In this document: one piece after another, positions 10,737 through 21,826 of the stretch
How the letters are laid out: every line of letters begins with the position of its first letter
Position numbering within the stretch: position 1 is the first letter of the stretch
DNA from: Lunularia cruciata
Lineage: Eukaryota > Streptophyta > Marchantiopsida > Lunulariales > Lunulariaceae
Assembly: GCA_948567375.1 (NCBI GenBank)
Contig: OX419757.1
Coordinates: forward strand, 26,220,732-26,284,731
DNA length: 64,000 nt
Reading direction: 5' to 3'
Made by a program: the position numbers and the translations under genes
Notes under the pieces: generated by a model
Databases searched by the model: none
Seen by the model: the letters and a program-made list of their open reading frames with translations, nothing else
Told to the model about the DNA's origin: nothing

Positions 10737-12400
10737 CTAAATTGTGATTGAAATCATAGTCTTACTAATTACATTCTCTTCCCTTACTCTAACTTCTTGA
10801 AATGCTTCAGGTAACTCACCCAAAGACACTTGCACACTTGCCATCGCTACTTTGCATTGGATTTCTTCCTTCACACTACTCCAAAGTTCATCTAAATCTG
10901 ATCTAATTAAATCTAATTTGAAAGTCACATTGTCTCTTACTTTTGACATTTTCCTATCTACTCTCGCTCTTAAGCAAATCAAAAGATTGTTCAATTTTAT
11001 GTCCTACAACTTTCTCTTTTTAGTCTCTTGCATTAACAACTTCAACTCATGCAGTCTTGATTCTTCCATCTTCACCTCCAACTCAGTACTCATCATGATT
11101 TTCATCCTCTTGAAAATCTCTCCTACCAATTTTGATGTATACCCATGAGTTCTCTCCACCTTCAACTCATCACAATACATTTGCAATTTGACTTCATACT
11201 CAGCCTTCAATGTCTTCTCCTCCTCTACATATTGAGCAATCTAGGTTTTGGCGTTTCTTACCAGATCTTGTAGTCTTGCCTCCTCTTGATGTCTACTCAT
11301 CAATTCTCTTTGCCATGCTTGATCTTTATCTACAACACTCAATCTTAAGCTCACCAACTCTTGCTCCATTACTATTGCAATGACTTTCGAATGTATTACT
11401 TCAAGTTGTTTCATTAAATTTTCTCTTTAGCTTCTCAAATGATGCCTTTTGACTCTTTACTTCTTTGGCTTGACATTCAAGATCTCTCCCATGCTTTTCA
11501 AAATTATCCTACAAGTTATCTAAAGTCTTCTTTCAAAGTACCACATCAACTTGAAGTTCTTTGGCTTCTTCTTCTATTTGGGTTAACTTCTCCTTCAACT
11601 CCCACTTAGAAGTTCCAAACTCTTACTTAAAGTTCTCCACTTAGATACTTCATCAGTTACAACTCATCCTTCACCTCGGGATGATCTTTTTGTATCTTCT
11701 TCTTCTCCTTCTTCAAATGCAATAACAAAGGACAAAAAATCACTAAAAAATACTCTACCCCATTGAAATCTCTCACCTTGTACTCATTGTCTTTGTACTT
11801 GGCTTTCCTAGGCATGTCCTCCCTCCAGTTTACAATCATTTGTCTTGTCCATTGGTGAAAGCACTTTGCCCAATTCACCTTTTCTCTTGCAAACAATTGA
11901 TGAAAGAAAACCACCTATTTCATCATCACATAAGTAGTTTGCTCAGGTTTGAACATTGTCAACAAAGCCTCAATGATTTATTGGGTCCTAATAGGTATCC
12001 ACCTTGTAGCCATTGTTGGTACATGGAGCACTTTAGGAATTTCTTACTTCTATGGTTTCTTCTAAAGCCTCACCCTTTTGATAGAAGAGGACTTTTGGCC
12101 ACATCCCCTACTTCCTTTCCTAGGACTAACATCCAATCCAACTCTGTCCATCAAGCCAAATTTCCTCTCTTCCCCATTTCTTGGGGGCCATTCTCACAAT
12201 TTATTGGCAACTACTTTTGCCATGAACCTTGGAAAACTCAAGTTCCAATTCCAGGCCAAAAATGTGATTCAAAGTCTACTTAGGACTTTGATCCATGCCA
12301 CTAAATCTAACCTCCAAATTGCTAAACTCCTCACCACAAGTGAGGAGCTCTTCCTACCTCCCTTCTTTGGCATCAGGTGCTCACAAATTCTAGGTCATTG
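10737..12400 (-). pseudogene. Family-T ORF remnant (copy B)
   Basis: Minus-strand remnants of the family-T protein. The N-terminal block around 12050-12300 includes a LDWMLVLGKE-like string. A middle segment at 11657-11914 contains NWAKCFHQWTRQMIVNW, equivalent to NWARCFHGRTRQMV in copy G. The C-terminal coiled-coil fragments at 11004-11210 and 10737-10994 (RLHELKLLMQETKKRK; LRARVDRKM) match the other copies. The frame is broken many times. Function unknown. Confidence 0.65.
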
Positions 12401-12804
12401 GATCATTATCCCCTCTCCTAGACATGTGATTCTAACTCACTCAAGTCTTTGGAAAATTAAACTCTCATTTGGCCTCATAACTTGCATTCCTTTGGGACAA
12501 CTATTAATAGGAACATGATATCTTCTTGACATTTCAAATTTCTCTTGTCAAAGTCTTAATTTTATAATGCTCTATGGTGCAATCATTCTACAATCAATTT
12601 GCAATCAACACTCACAAATCTTGCATGTTTGTTTCTTGTCACTCTTAAATTATCCTTCTCATGACTCAGCCATTTCCTTGATTGTACCTTCATGACTTGC
12701 TTGACCAAAAGAAAATTTTTAAGAACTTCTTTGGATCAGGTTAGGCTTCCCAATATGAAGTAGACTTACTTCAGATCTACCACTCTGTAAGTCCAATCTG
12801 AGTC

Positions 12805-13492
12805 TATAACACCCATTTGTGCATGTATGTGGTATTGTGATATTTAGCTTGGTATTACAAGTACTTGAGAGATATTATTTATATAGAGATTAAGGATGGC
12901 TCTACATTAGTCATGATTAGCTAAAGTTAGTCATAGCTAAGATAGAGAGGACCTTACTTTAGAGAAAGTGAAAAAGATGAGCACTACTATTTTGGATTCT
13001 AGTGTGTTGACTTGGTATTATTCCAAGGTTTTTGGCTTTGAAGAAAGAGTTGAGAACTCTTGGGCCCGCAAGCCTTTTTTTTGGATACTTCTATAATCCA
13101 AGGATAGCCATGTGAAGGAATCCTTGACTTAGTGGTTGGGTCAAGATAAGATCACATGCTAATGAAATATGCCCATGTGAATGGATATTCCTTTATACTT
13201 TTTGACTTTACTTGACTTTTTGCCTAGTAACTTGAGTTACTCCAGTAATTAGTAACTTTGGTGCGTAACTATTTCACAAGTATCTAAACAAGGGGTGAAG
13301 AGGTACTCATCATCCTTTCATTTGCAACTATCTCTCTCTCATTGAGTACTTTGGTGAGCAATGTCTTGAGTCTTGGAGTGTTAGCCTTGGAGGAGTATGA
13401 TGGAGTTGGGGTTCCTTGGCTTCTTAGTCCATGGTGTGCTACCATAATAGCCATCAGAGGTTCATCTTGAGTGAGAGATAGGCTGGCTCACA
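12805..13492 (+). repeat. 5' LTR of gypsy #3
   Basis: A 688-bp LTR running from TATAACACCC (a decayed TGTAACACCC) to GGCTCACA. A TATA-like stretch (TTATTTATATAGAG) occurs early in it. It pairs with the 3' LTR at 19076-19766. Confidence 0.9.
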
Positions 13493-13589
13493 TTTTTGGT
13501 TTCGTTGCCAAGACCAAAAATGTGAGCCGGCCTGTCTCTCACTCAGGATGAACCTCTGATGGCTATTGTGGTAGCACAACATGGACTAA
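13424..13589. repeat. 77-bp quasi-palindrome centred on the primer-binding site
   Basis: Arms 13424-13500 and 13513-13589 are inverted copies with about 5 mismatches in 77, separated by the 12-nt loop 13501-13512. The left arm is the last ~69 bp of the 5' LTR plus TTTTTGGT. The right arm is the same segment inverted, and it replaces the first ~230 bp of the leader seen in gypsy #4. The loop is the core of the primer site. Intact family members lack the right arm. Confidence 0.9.
13497..13515 (+). other. Primer-binding site of gypsy #3
   Basis: TGGTTTCGTTGCCAAGACC lies 4 nt after the LTR end. It corresponds to TGGTTCCGTTGCCGAGACC in #4 and resembles, with mismatches, the tRNA-Asp-type site TGGCGCCGTTGCCGGGG used by several plant Ty3/gypsy lineages. 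The primer tRNA is inferred. Confidence 0.6.
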
Positions 13590-14099
13590 AATTGCAGATT
13601 TTGGGGATTAAGGTGATTTTGGGCAAAATCTCAAGTTTGAGATCTGAACTTGAAATTTTCTACACATAATAGCTTGGGTTATCCTTCAGTTATCACACTT
13701 GAAATTATTGTGAGAGCTACTATGCGCAATGAGCTAGAATTTTTGAATTCAGTGCATAATATCCTACTTTCTACCACAAAAATTAGAGAGAGATCATTGT
13801 TGCGCAGGGAGTTATGAGTTTTTGAAGTGAAGGGAGTGGTTTTCAGACCAAATCTGAAATATGTGTGCTGAATAGAAAGGTGTCTAGGCCAAATTGCTTG
13901 ATGAAAAGATCTTAAATTTTTCAAGGAGGGACACTTTAAAGTTGTTATCAAGTGTGCAAAATTTCAGAGGACTGTCACATCCTAGTTGAGAGATTTGAAT
14001 GAAATTGTGAGGAAGTGTCAATTCTACAGAGTTGAGATCTCATGCATGAGGAATTTGAGAGCAGCAAAAAGCATGTTTGAGTGTTAAGATTCATCTTGG

Positions 14100-14570
14100 G
14101 ACTATGAAGTGTCATCAAGAGTGGAAATTGAGACAATAAGGTTCCCAAAGGGTATGAGGTGATTGTAGGGGTAGATTTGAGGAAAAGAGAGTTTACAATA
14201 AAATTTAAAGAGAGTGTTGAGAGGATCCAAAGAGCTATGCAACTTAGACTCACTCTTGGAGTAGAGTGAGTCTAAGTGCTTTCTATGTGGAGAGAAGAAA
14301 CATAAGGCAAGTTCATGTCTGTTGACCTTTGAGAGCAAGAGATTGAGGGAAAGGAGAGGCTTACTTGACTTGGGTTTGCATGTTGGACCTTCTTCACCAA
14401 GATTGGGAGGGAGACCAAGGAGTTGTGTGAGGTTTGTGGAGTGGAAGGACTTCCAAAAGGACATGAGTGTAGTGGAGTAAAAGCACTTTTGGAGACTTTG
14501 GTGAAGGATCTTGGAGAGAGTCTTAGAACAACTATAGAAGATGGAGATAATCTTTTAACTTATGGATAAA
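14100..14570 (+). pseudogene. ORF0 remnant of gypsy #3
   Basis: Plus-strand remnant of the zinc-knuckle ORF found upstream of gag in #1, #2 and #4. The region after 14277 reads CGEKKHKASS then SKRLRERRGLLDLGLHVGP, followed by a frameshift before the second Cys/His cluster (the CVRFVEWKDFQK frame). A 14-bp foldback at 14243-14276 disrupts the stretch before the knuckle. No intact product is possible. Confidence 0.65.
14243..14276. repeat. 14-bp perfect inverted repeat inside ORF0 of gypsy #3
   Basis: CTTAGACTCACTCT at 14243-14256 and its exact complement at 14263-14276, with the 6-nt loop tggagt. The related copies #1 and #4 have only the right-arm sequence (AGAGTGAGTCTAAG) here. The left arm is therefore a local inverted duplication particular to #3. 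Confidence 0.85.
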
Positions 14571-14771
14571 CTATCCATGAGAGTTCGATTAATATGCACT
14601 CTAGGATTTGATGTTGCTATAGAAATCTTGAAGCAACCTGAACCTTTTGTGTTCCCTAGAGTGGATTATTCTCAAACGGTGTTAGTCATGTATATACTCT
14701 ATTAGTTATATAGTGAGAGAAAGAAAAGAGAAAAAAAATTTGAGAGAAAAGAAAGATAATGAGGGGTTAAG

Positions 14772-17700
14772 ATGTGGAAACTTCTGGTTTTCTTTGGCAA
14801 GGATGGAGAAGATGTGGAGGCCTTTGTGAGAGACTTCAAGAGGGCTTACATAGGAAACAATGAGAGGAGGAAGAATGAATGGGCCTCATTATTACCAGAT
14901 TTCTTTGAGGATGCCGCACTTACATGGTATGAGTCAGAATACCAAAAGAGAGAGAAGAGAGATGGGGAAGAAGAGTCTTGGGAGAGTTTGACTTCAGCAC
15001 TCATTGAGAACTTTCTCCCATATGAGAGTTATGAGAGATTGATGAGTGAATTATCCTTTCTCAAACAAGGAGATGGAGAGAAAGTGAGATTCTATGTGGA
15101 AAGAGTGGAAAAGTTAGAGTCCAAATTTTGCATAGTGTTGAGGAAGGACAGGGATGATGTGGAGACTACTATGATTGGCATAGGGGCCATGCTCTCCAAG
15201 AATTTTGTGGGAAGGTTGAGACCACAAATTAGAAGCAAGGTGAGATATGAGAAACCTTCTTTAAAGGTTGAAGCTATTAAGATCACAATTCGTATGGAAG
15301 AGAGTTTAGAAGGAGATGAGAGTGATTTGGTGGTGAAGAATGTTGTGCATCTTCCTCAAGGCTACAGGTATGGTGGAACTTCTGATACTTTGGTGGCAAG
15401 GGTTGCACCACAAGTAGTAGTTGCTCCAGTTATTGCACCTCCACCAAAGGATCCACTTCAAAATCAATGTAGTGCAACTATAGGAGAAGAGATGGGTGGA
15501 TCAAAATGTAGGGAGAGTGCCTAGGAGTTATGCAAACTATCCATATAGAGGAGGCCAACTAGCCAACAATTTCAATGATAGAAATTGTTTTGGTTATGGA
15601 GAAGAGACCATATCTAAAGGAATTGCCCAAATTCCACTTACCATGGAGGAAGGGGTTATGAGGGAGCCAATAGAGGGAAAGAGGAAGGTAGTGAAACCCA
15701 AGTAGCTTCTAATCCAAAACAAAGGTAAGAGGAAGGCTTCTACAAGGAGCAAGAGGAAGAAGAAGGCAAAGCTCTAGTATCAATGGGGGTGGTGGATGCC
15801 AAGCCAGGACCATGGGAGGCTTGTGAATATGCCTCCAAGATTGATGTGAGAGTGAATGGTCACAACATCAAGGATGCATTGGTTGATGGAGGATCAGCAG
15901 TAAATGCCATGTTAGAAAGGTTGATGAAGAAGTTGGGTATGATACACTCAAGACCTTCAACATTTGTGGTGAGCATGGCAAACAAGTAACAAGTTTGACT
16001 AGTAGGAGGATGGATAAGGTGGTAGTTTCAGTTATGGGAGTTCAAAATCTCATGACTTTCCAAGTCTTGAAGGATTCAAGCTATGACTTACTTCTTGGGA
16101 GGCCATGGTTGAGAGCAGCACGCACAACTGATCAATGGCACAAAGGGTACTTGAGGATTGGGCCATCAAACTATAGAGTCACAGTTCCTATGACTAACAC
16201 CACCAACACTTCACATTTAGATACACCATCTTTTGATTATTGGGAATCAGATTATGAAGAAGGAGCTTTAGGTGTGGACACAAGCATGGAAGAGGACACT
16301 TCCACGGAGGAGGATGAATCTGAATCTGATTCAGATGTGTATACTTTATGTGCTATGGAATTTTTCACCTAAGCCATAGGTTTTGAAGGACCCAGATAAA
16401 TCACCATTGATACTTGAGGATGTAGAGAGAAGGTTATCTACCCCCAAGTATGGTCCAAATGTTACCAAGGAAGAGAAAGTGAGATTTGAGGAGATTTTCC
16501 GCAAGTTTATCTATGTATTTGCTTTTAGTTACAAGGATTTGAAGGAAATCACCTTGGAGGAGCACAAGATAGAGGTAGAGTCACATGCAAGACCAATCCG
16601 CCAAAAGCAGTGCCGCATTAGCCCACCAATATCTTTGGTTGTGAAGGAGGAGATTGATAAGCTCAAGGAGGCTAGGTTTATCTTTGAAGGTAGAGAATTT
16701 AGAATGGGTGTCTCCAATTGTCATTGTGAAGAAAAAGAATGGCAAGCTTTGGGTATGTGTGGATTACAAGAAGCTCAATGTTGTTACCAAGAAGGACTAC
16801 TACCCATTGCCATTCATTGATGAGATCTTGGAGGAGGTTGGAGGTCATGAGAGGTATGGTTTTGGAGATGGTTATAGTGGATATAACTAAATCAAGATTG
16901 CACCAAAGCATCAACAACTCACCACTTTCACCACACCTTGGGGAACTTATACTTTCAAGGTCATGCCTTTTGGGCTTTGCAATGCTCCAGCTACATTCCA
17001 ACGGTTCATGAACAAGGTATTTGAACCTTTCATTTATGAGAGACTTCATTGATAACTTTTGTGTGTATGGGAGCAAGGAGGAGCACTTTGAGCACCTAAT
17101 CAAGGTCTTGCAATGCTTGGATGAGGCAAATGCATCTCTCAACCCAAAGAAGTGCATTTTGGATGTGAAGAAGGTCTACTTTTGCGGCACATCATCTCCA
17201 AGGATGGAATAGCAGTTGATCCTGAGAAGGTGAGGAAAATCTCAGACCTTCCATTCCTTTCAAGCTTGACAAAGTTATGCCAATTCTTGGAGATGGTTGG
17301 GTACTATAGGAGGTTCATCTTTTCAATTTCCAACAAGGCTTATGCATTGACCATCTACATGAAGAAGGGTGTAGATTACATGGTGATTTTGGAGGACAAG
17401 GAGGCTCTCAAAGCTTTTGAGGAGCTTAAGCAATCCCTTGTTGTGACTCCAATTCTTGCTAAACCTGATTGGAGTAAGCCTTTCATCCACTGCACGAATG
17501 CTTCTAATGTAGCTATAGGATGCACTCTTAGTCAATTAGACCAAGATAGGCATGATCATCCAATAGCTTATGCTAGTAGGCAGATGGTTTCAACAGAAAA
17601 GAACTACTCTGTCATGGAGAGAGAAGGGTTGGTAGTGATCTTTGGTCTCAAGAAATTTAAACACTACTTGATTGGAGGGAAAGCCACCATTGTCACGGAT

Positions 17701-19027
17701 CACACGGCTTTGAAGTACATCTTCAACAAGCCTAATGTTGAAGGGAGACTAGCAAGGTAAATGATACTCTTGTTTGAGTATGATTACACCATTGAGGATA
17801 GGCCAGGAAAGAAACATGCAAATGCCGATTTGTTATCTAGAGCCTATGATCATGATGGAGATGAGCCAATGGATGATTCCTTCTCAAATGAGGAGCTCAT
17901 GACAATCTCAGTCACTCAAGAGGTTCCGGTGGAGTTCCAATGGAGTAAAGGAGTTTCATGAAGGTTTAGTGTGTGGAGGACACTTTTCAAGAAAGGTGAC
18001 TGCTTTCAAGATTCTAGATGCAGGTTACCATTGGAGAGGAATTTTCAAGGATTGTCTTGATCATTGCAAAACTTGTCATGTTTGTCAAGATTTTTCTAGA
18101 AAGTCTACATCCACTCCACTACTTAGATCCATTCCATTGCTAGGACCTTTTGAGAAGTGTGGAATTGATTTGTAGGTCCTCTCAATAGAATCCCAATGAA
18201 TAATTGGTACATTGTGGTAGTTACTGATAACCTTACCATGTGGGTTGAGGCTAGACCATTGAAGGACAAGAATGAAGATGAAGTTGGTAGATTTCTTTAT
18301 GAACACATTATCACTAGATTTGGATGCCCTTTGGAGTTGGTTTCCAATAGAGGAGTAGAGTTTACATGAAGCATTACTACAGCCATGCTACAACATTTCT
18401 CTATCACACATAGAGTAACTACATCCTATAAGCCTAATTCCAATGGCTTGGCAAAGAGAACCAATCAGACCTTGTGCATGATGTTGGCCAAAGAAGCAAA
18501 AATAGAGAGGGCTAAACATCATTGGGACAAGAGGATTCATGCAGTTTTGTGGGATTATAGGACAACCATGAAGACTTCCACCAGATATTCTCTATTTCAA
18601 TTGGTATTAGGTATTGAGTCTACCCTACCTATTCACTTTGATCTTCCTACCTTCCAAAGCATTCATAGGAGATTGAAGAAAGCACAAGGAGGTGATGCAG
18701 AAGTCAAGGAAGGAACAACTCATGGAGTTGGAAGAGGCAAGAGCAGTTGCTATGGTTTGAGTGGAGCAAGCCCAAAGGAAACAAAAGGAGAGTTATGACA
18801 AGAGTCAAGGCAAAAAGAAGGTGGAGACTTTCAAAGAAGGTGATTGGGTAATGTTGTTTGATTCCATTCGATTCAAAAGAGTGCAAAAGAAGTTTTTGCC
18901 TAAGTACTTTGGACCTTTCATAGTGGAGAAGGTGTGGTGCAATTACACCTATGATCTCAAGGAGTTGGGAGGAAGACACTTTGATAGGATTAACCATGAT
19001 AAGTTGAAGATATATCATAGAAGGTAG
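14772..19027 (+). pseudogene. Gag-pol remnant of gypsy #3
   Basis: Polyprotein in several frames. Gag starts at 14772 (MWKLLVFFGKDGEDVEAF) and is open to 15524. The zinc knuckle is lost in a frameshift and the gag C-terminus is shortened near 15720-15780. The protease at 15783-15989 has LVDGGSAVN. RT occurs at 16654-16890 (YPLPFIDEILEE) and in shifted frames to about 17260. RNase H lies at about 17440-17760, where TDASNVAIG of #4 reads TNASNVAIG. Integrase zinc finger is at 17969-18175 (CKTCHVC), the core at about 18240-18600, and the C-terminus ends at 19027. Many stops; inactive. Confidence 0.9.
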
Positions 19028-19075
19028 AGAGACCTTCACTTTGAGGACAAAGTGAAAACTTAGTCCGGGGGTAAA
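19028..19075 (+). other. Polypurine-tract region of gypsy #3
   Basis: The end of pol is followed by a short stretch ending CCGGGGGTAAA directly before the 3' LTR, which is where a plus-strand primer is expected. The same sequence precedes the 3' LTR of #4. Confidence 0.55.
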
Positions 19076-19766
19076 TGTAACACCCATTTGTGCATGTGTG
19101 TGGTATTTTGATATTTAGCTTGGTATTACAAGTACTTGAGAGATATTATTTATATAGAGATAAAGGATGGTTCTACATTAGTCATGATTAGCTAAAGTTA
19201 GTCATAGCAAAGATAGAGGGGACCTTACTTTAGAGAAAGTGAAAAAGATGAGCACCACTATTTTGGATTCTAGTGTGTTGACTTGGTATTATTCCAAGGT
19301 GCTTGGCTTTGAAGAAAGAGTTAAGAACTTTTGGGCTTGCAAGCCTTTTTGTTTCGGATTCTTCTATAGACCAAGGATAGCCCATGTGAAGTAATCCTTG
19401 ACTTAGTGGTTGGGTCAAGATAAGATCACATGCTAGTGGAATATGCCTATGTGAATGGATACTCCTTTATACTTTTTGACTTTACTTGACTTTTTGCCTA
19501 GTAACTTGAGTTACTCCAGTAATTAGTAACTTTGGTGCATAACTATTTCACAAGTATCTAAACAAGGGGTGAGGAGGTACTCATCATCCTTTCATTTGCA
19601 ACTATCTTTCTCTCATTGAGTTCTCTAGTGAGCAATGTCTTGAATCTTGGAGTGTTAGCCTTGGAGGAGTATGATGGAGTTGGGGTTCCTTGGCTTCTTA
19701 GTCCATGGTGCGCTACCATTATAGCCATCAGAGGTTCATCCTGAGTGAGAGACAGGCCAGCTCACA
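19076..19766 (+). repeat. 3' LTR of gypsy #3
   Basis: A 691-bp LTR from TGTAACACCC to CAGCTCACA, followed by target copy agtc at 19767-19770. It retains the canonical TG start that the 5' LTR has lost. Confidence 0.92.
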
Positions 19767-19915
19767 AGTCCTTCTTCCTCTTACCTAAAGTGACTTCTTT
19801 GGGTCTACTCCAAATACACAATTCTCCTCTTTTCTTCTTCATTGGGCTGCAATGAGGTTTCATCAATACACTTCTTCCTTAAAACTTGTCAAAAATGAAA
19901 AATGTGGGTACCATA

Positions 19916-20439
19916 ACTAGCAATACAAGTACTCCTTGTGAGTATTGGACTATCTTTGCTAGGACTGAATCCTTTAGAAGAATGTATATCATTTGAAAAA
20001 TGGGCTTTCTTCTTCTCTTGTGCCAAAACCTCTAAATTAAGACCTTTGGAGTTTGAGCATTCTCCTTTCTCATACTTGCTCTCAACTACATCTTTAGATG
20101 CTATACCTTTACTCTATTTTTCTTAAGAGGTACTTGGGATTCACAACCTCCTTCACGCTCTCTCTATTTGCCTCCTCATAACTCCTTCCTCTATACTATA
20201 TGGAATTTGAGCTATTCCTTTGGATGTTAACTCCACAACCAAAACAACTTTTTATCATTAAAATTGCTAATTGGTTTGCTTCTTCTATATAGATAGTTTC
20301 CATATCCCTTAGGCCCTTTGCCAACATTTTGGTCCACCTTTCTCTTAAGATCTACAATTTTCTCTATGGTAGTTTGAACTAGATCTTTTCGTAGAGATTC
20401 AAGAATGAAAGCAACTACTACTTGTGGTTGCAACCCTTG
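19916..20439 (-). pseudogene. Gag fragment of gypsy #2 between copy B and element C
   Basis: Minus-strand gag sequence equivalent to about residues 210-390 of the gypsy #4 polyprotein. It includes the stretch equivalent to KYEKGECSNSKG and the zinc-knuckle region at about 20215-20260, now broken. It continues collinearly from 9828 on the left and into 36701 on the right once the two insertions are removed. Confidence 0.75.
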
Positions 20440-21189
20440 TGTAATACTCCAAGGACAAGAGAACTCTTCAAGAGAGATACAAGAGAGAAAACACAGATTC
20501 ACCCTCAATCCTTTGATGCCCCCAAAGAAGCACCTTCTCTTTATTATATAGCCAAGGAGGATCTCCTCCAAGGAAGCTCCACCATAGCATTAGGAACATG
20601 GATAGGTGACCTATCAGCAAGCTCCACCTTAGATTACTTGCTTGGATGGGTGACATGTTGGTCCCAATCCCGTTTGGTTGGTCAAATAGGCTTTGACCAA
20701 AGGGCATATTTTAGGGAATCTTCTTATAAGAATTTTAGAATCACATGGGTGAGATACCATTGGAAAGCTCTTGGCAAGAAAAAATAGGGAGAGGTAAGGC
20801 CAGCCATTCATTTTTTTGGCGGGGAAATCTATACATTTTTTAGCCCTATTTCATCCGTTTAGGCCTCCAAAATTACCTTTGAAGTTTTTAGGCCTATTTG
20901 GCTTTTGCCCTATCATTAGAATTGCTCTTTTGGTGATACTACTATCTGATTTATGCTCTCTATTATGTGTAACATCCTTCTAGATGTTACTTCCACAAGT
21001 TTCACCGCTAGATCATATGCCTTAGTTTTGATTCTAAAGTTTCCAAGCATGTTTTGGTTTTTGGCCTATTAGTGGAAGTACTCTTTTGGTGATACCTCTA
21101 GCTTATCTACTTAGTCCATCATGTAAACCATCCTTTCAGATGTTACCAAACCAAATTTATAGATCATCTATCTAGCTATTGGTATAACA
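20440..21189 (-). repeat. 3' LTR of element C
   Basis: A 750-bp LTR, TGTAATACTCC...TATAACA on the plus strand, matching 35950-36700 along its length. Confidence 0.88.
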
Positions 21190-21206
21190 AAACTCCTTCC
21201 TTTTAA
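21190..21206 (-). other. Polypurine tract of element C
   Basis: On the minus strand the bases just before the 3' LTR read TTAAAAGGAAGGAGTTT, a purine-rich run next to the LTR start TGTTATACC. This is the expected plus-strand primer position. Confidence 0.65.
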
Positions 21207-21826
21207 GATGCAATGTCCTTGTTGTGAAATTATTGCCCCAAAAGATTTCACTAACATTGGTGCATGGCTCCAGTTGATTGTCGGTCCTATGTCCCCTCAT
21301 ACAAGGGGTACCCTTTCCAATGTACCAGGTATTCCACACATTGTCATGTTGTGGTTTATGCAGCCCAAAAATAATAAACTATTATGGTCATCTTCACATT
21401 AGTGGAGTAGGTTGTATGATAGATCCGACGGATGAGATGTTGCCATGTGCGCAATGTATGTACATGTATGCAATTGGCCATGTGGGTTACAATCTTATCA
21501 TGTTCAAGGGCTCTGATGTATATAGGTGAAGGAGGGTGGAGAGAAGGGGGTGTGCTGGGTTGAGGAGTTTTGAGGGAGGGAAGGATGCTAGGAGTGAGAG
21601 TTGTAGCAGAGTGGGAGTGTTGGAGCATTGGAGGAGGCATTTGAGCATGAAGTGCCCCATGCTCCCAATCTGCCACTCCCAAATCCTTTTCTCATCAGAA
21701 TTTAGATTTTACCCCATGATGGCTTACGAGATTGGACAGTGGCACATTTTGGGGCAGTATTCATGTAGTCGGTGATGGGAAATCCAGATCCTATTGTCCT
21801 TTTGGTGCTTACTTATTGTTACAACT
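21207..21826 (-). other. 3' non-coding region of element C
   Basis: About 620 bp between the polypurine tract and family-T copy D. No domain was recognised on either strand. It includes a purine-rich plus-strand patch at 21530-21650. Confidence 0.4.

Larger units (their letters stand above)
12805..19766 (+). mobile_element. Ty3/gypsy family 1, copy #3 (complete ends, degraded coding)
   Basis: Plus-strand element with 5' LTR 12805-13492 and 3' LTR 19076-19766. It is flanked by the 4-bp target duplication agtc at 12801-12804 and 19767-19770. The LTRs differ at very roughly 5-6% of positions by eye, so it is older than #4. The leader carries an unusual foldback at the primer site. ORF0, gag and pol are present in order but broken. 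It inserted near the 5' end of family-T copy B. Confidence 0.92.
9829..19915 (-). mobile_element. Family-T unit, copy B (contains gypsy #3)
   Basis: The minus-strand family-T unit begins at the left with its 3' terminus TGTGACAACC (complement sense) at 9829 and ends at 19915 with TGTGGGTACCATA, a decayed 5' terminus. Flanks are acaag (9824-9828) and actag (19916-19920), a 4/5 target match in gypsy #2 gag. Without gypsy #3 and one target copy it is about 3.1 kb, so some 0.6 kb shorter than the full unit. The downstream TATA-like box is at 10501-10507. Confidence 0.82.

Noticed and set aside
20440..21189. Independent solo LTR
   Set aside because: Its target copy ccttg matches the one at 36701-36705, not an adjacent one, so it is the 3' LTR of element C.
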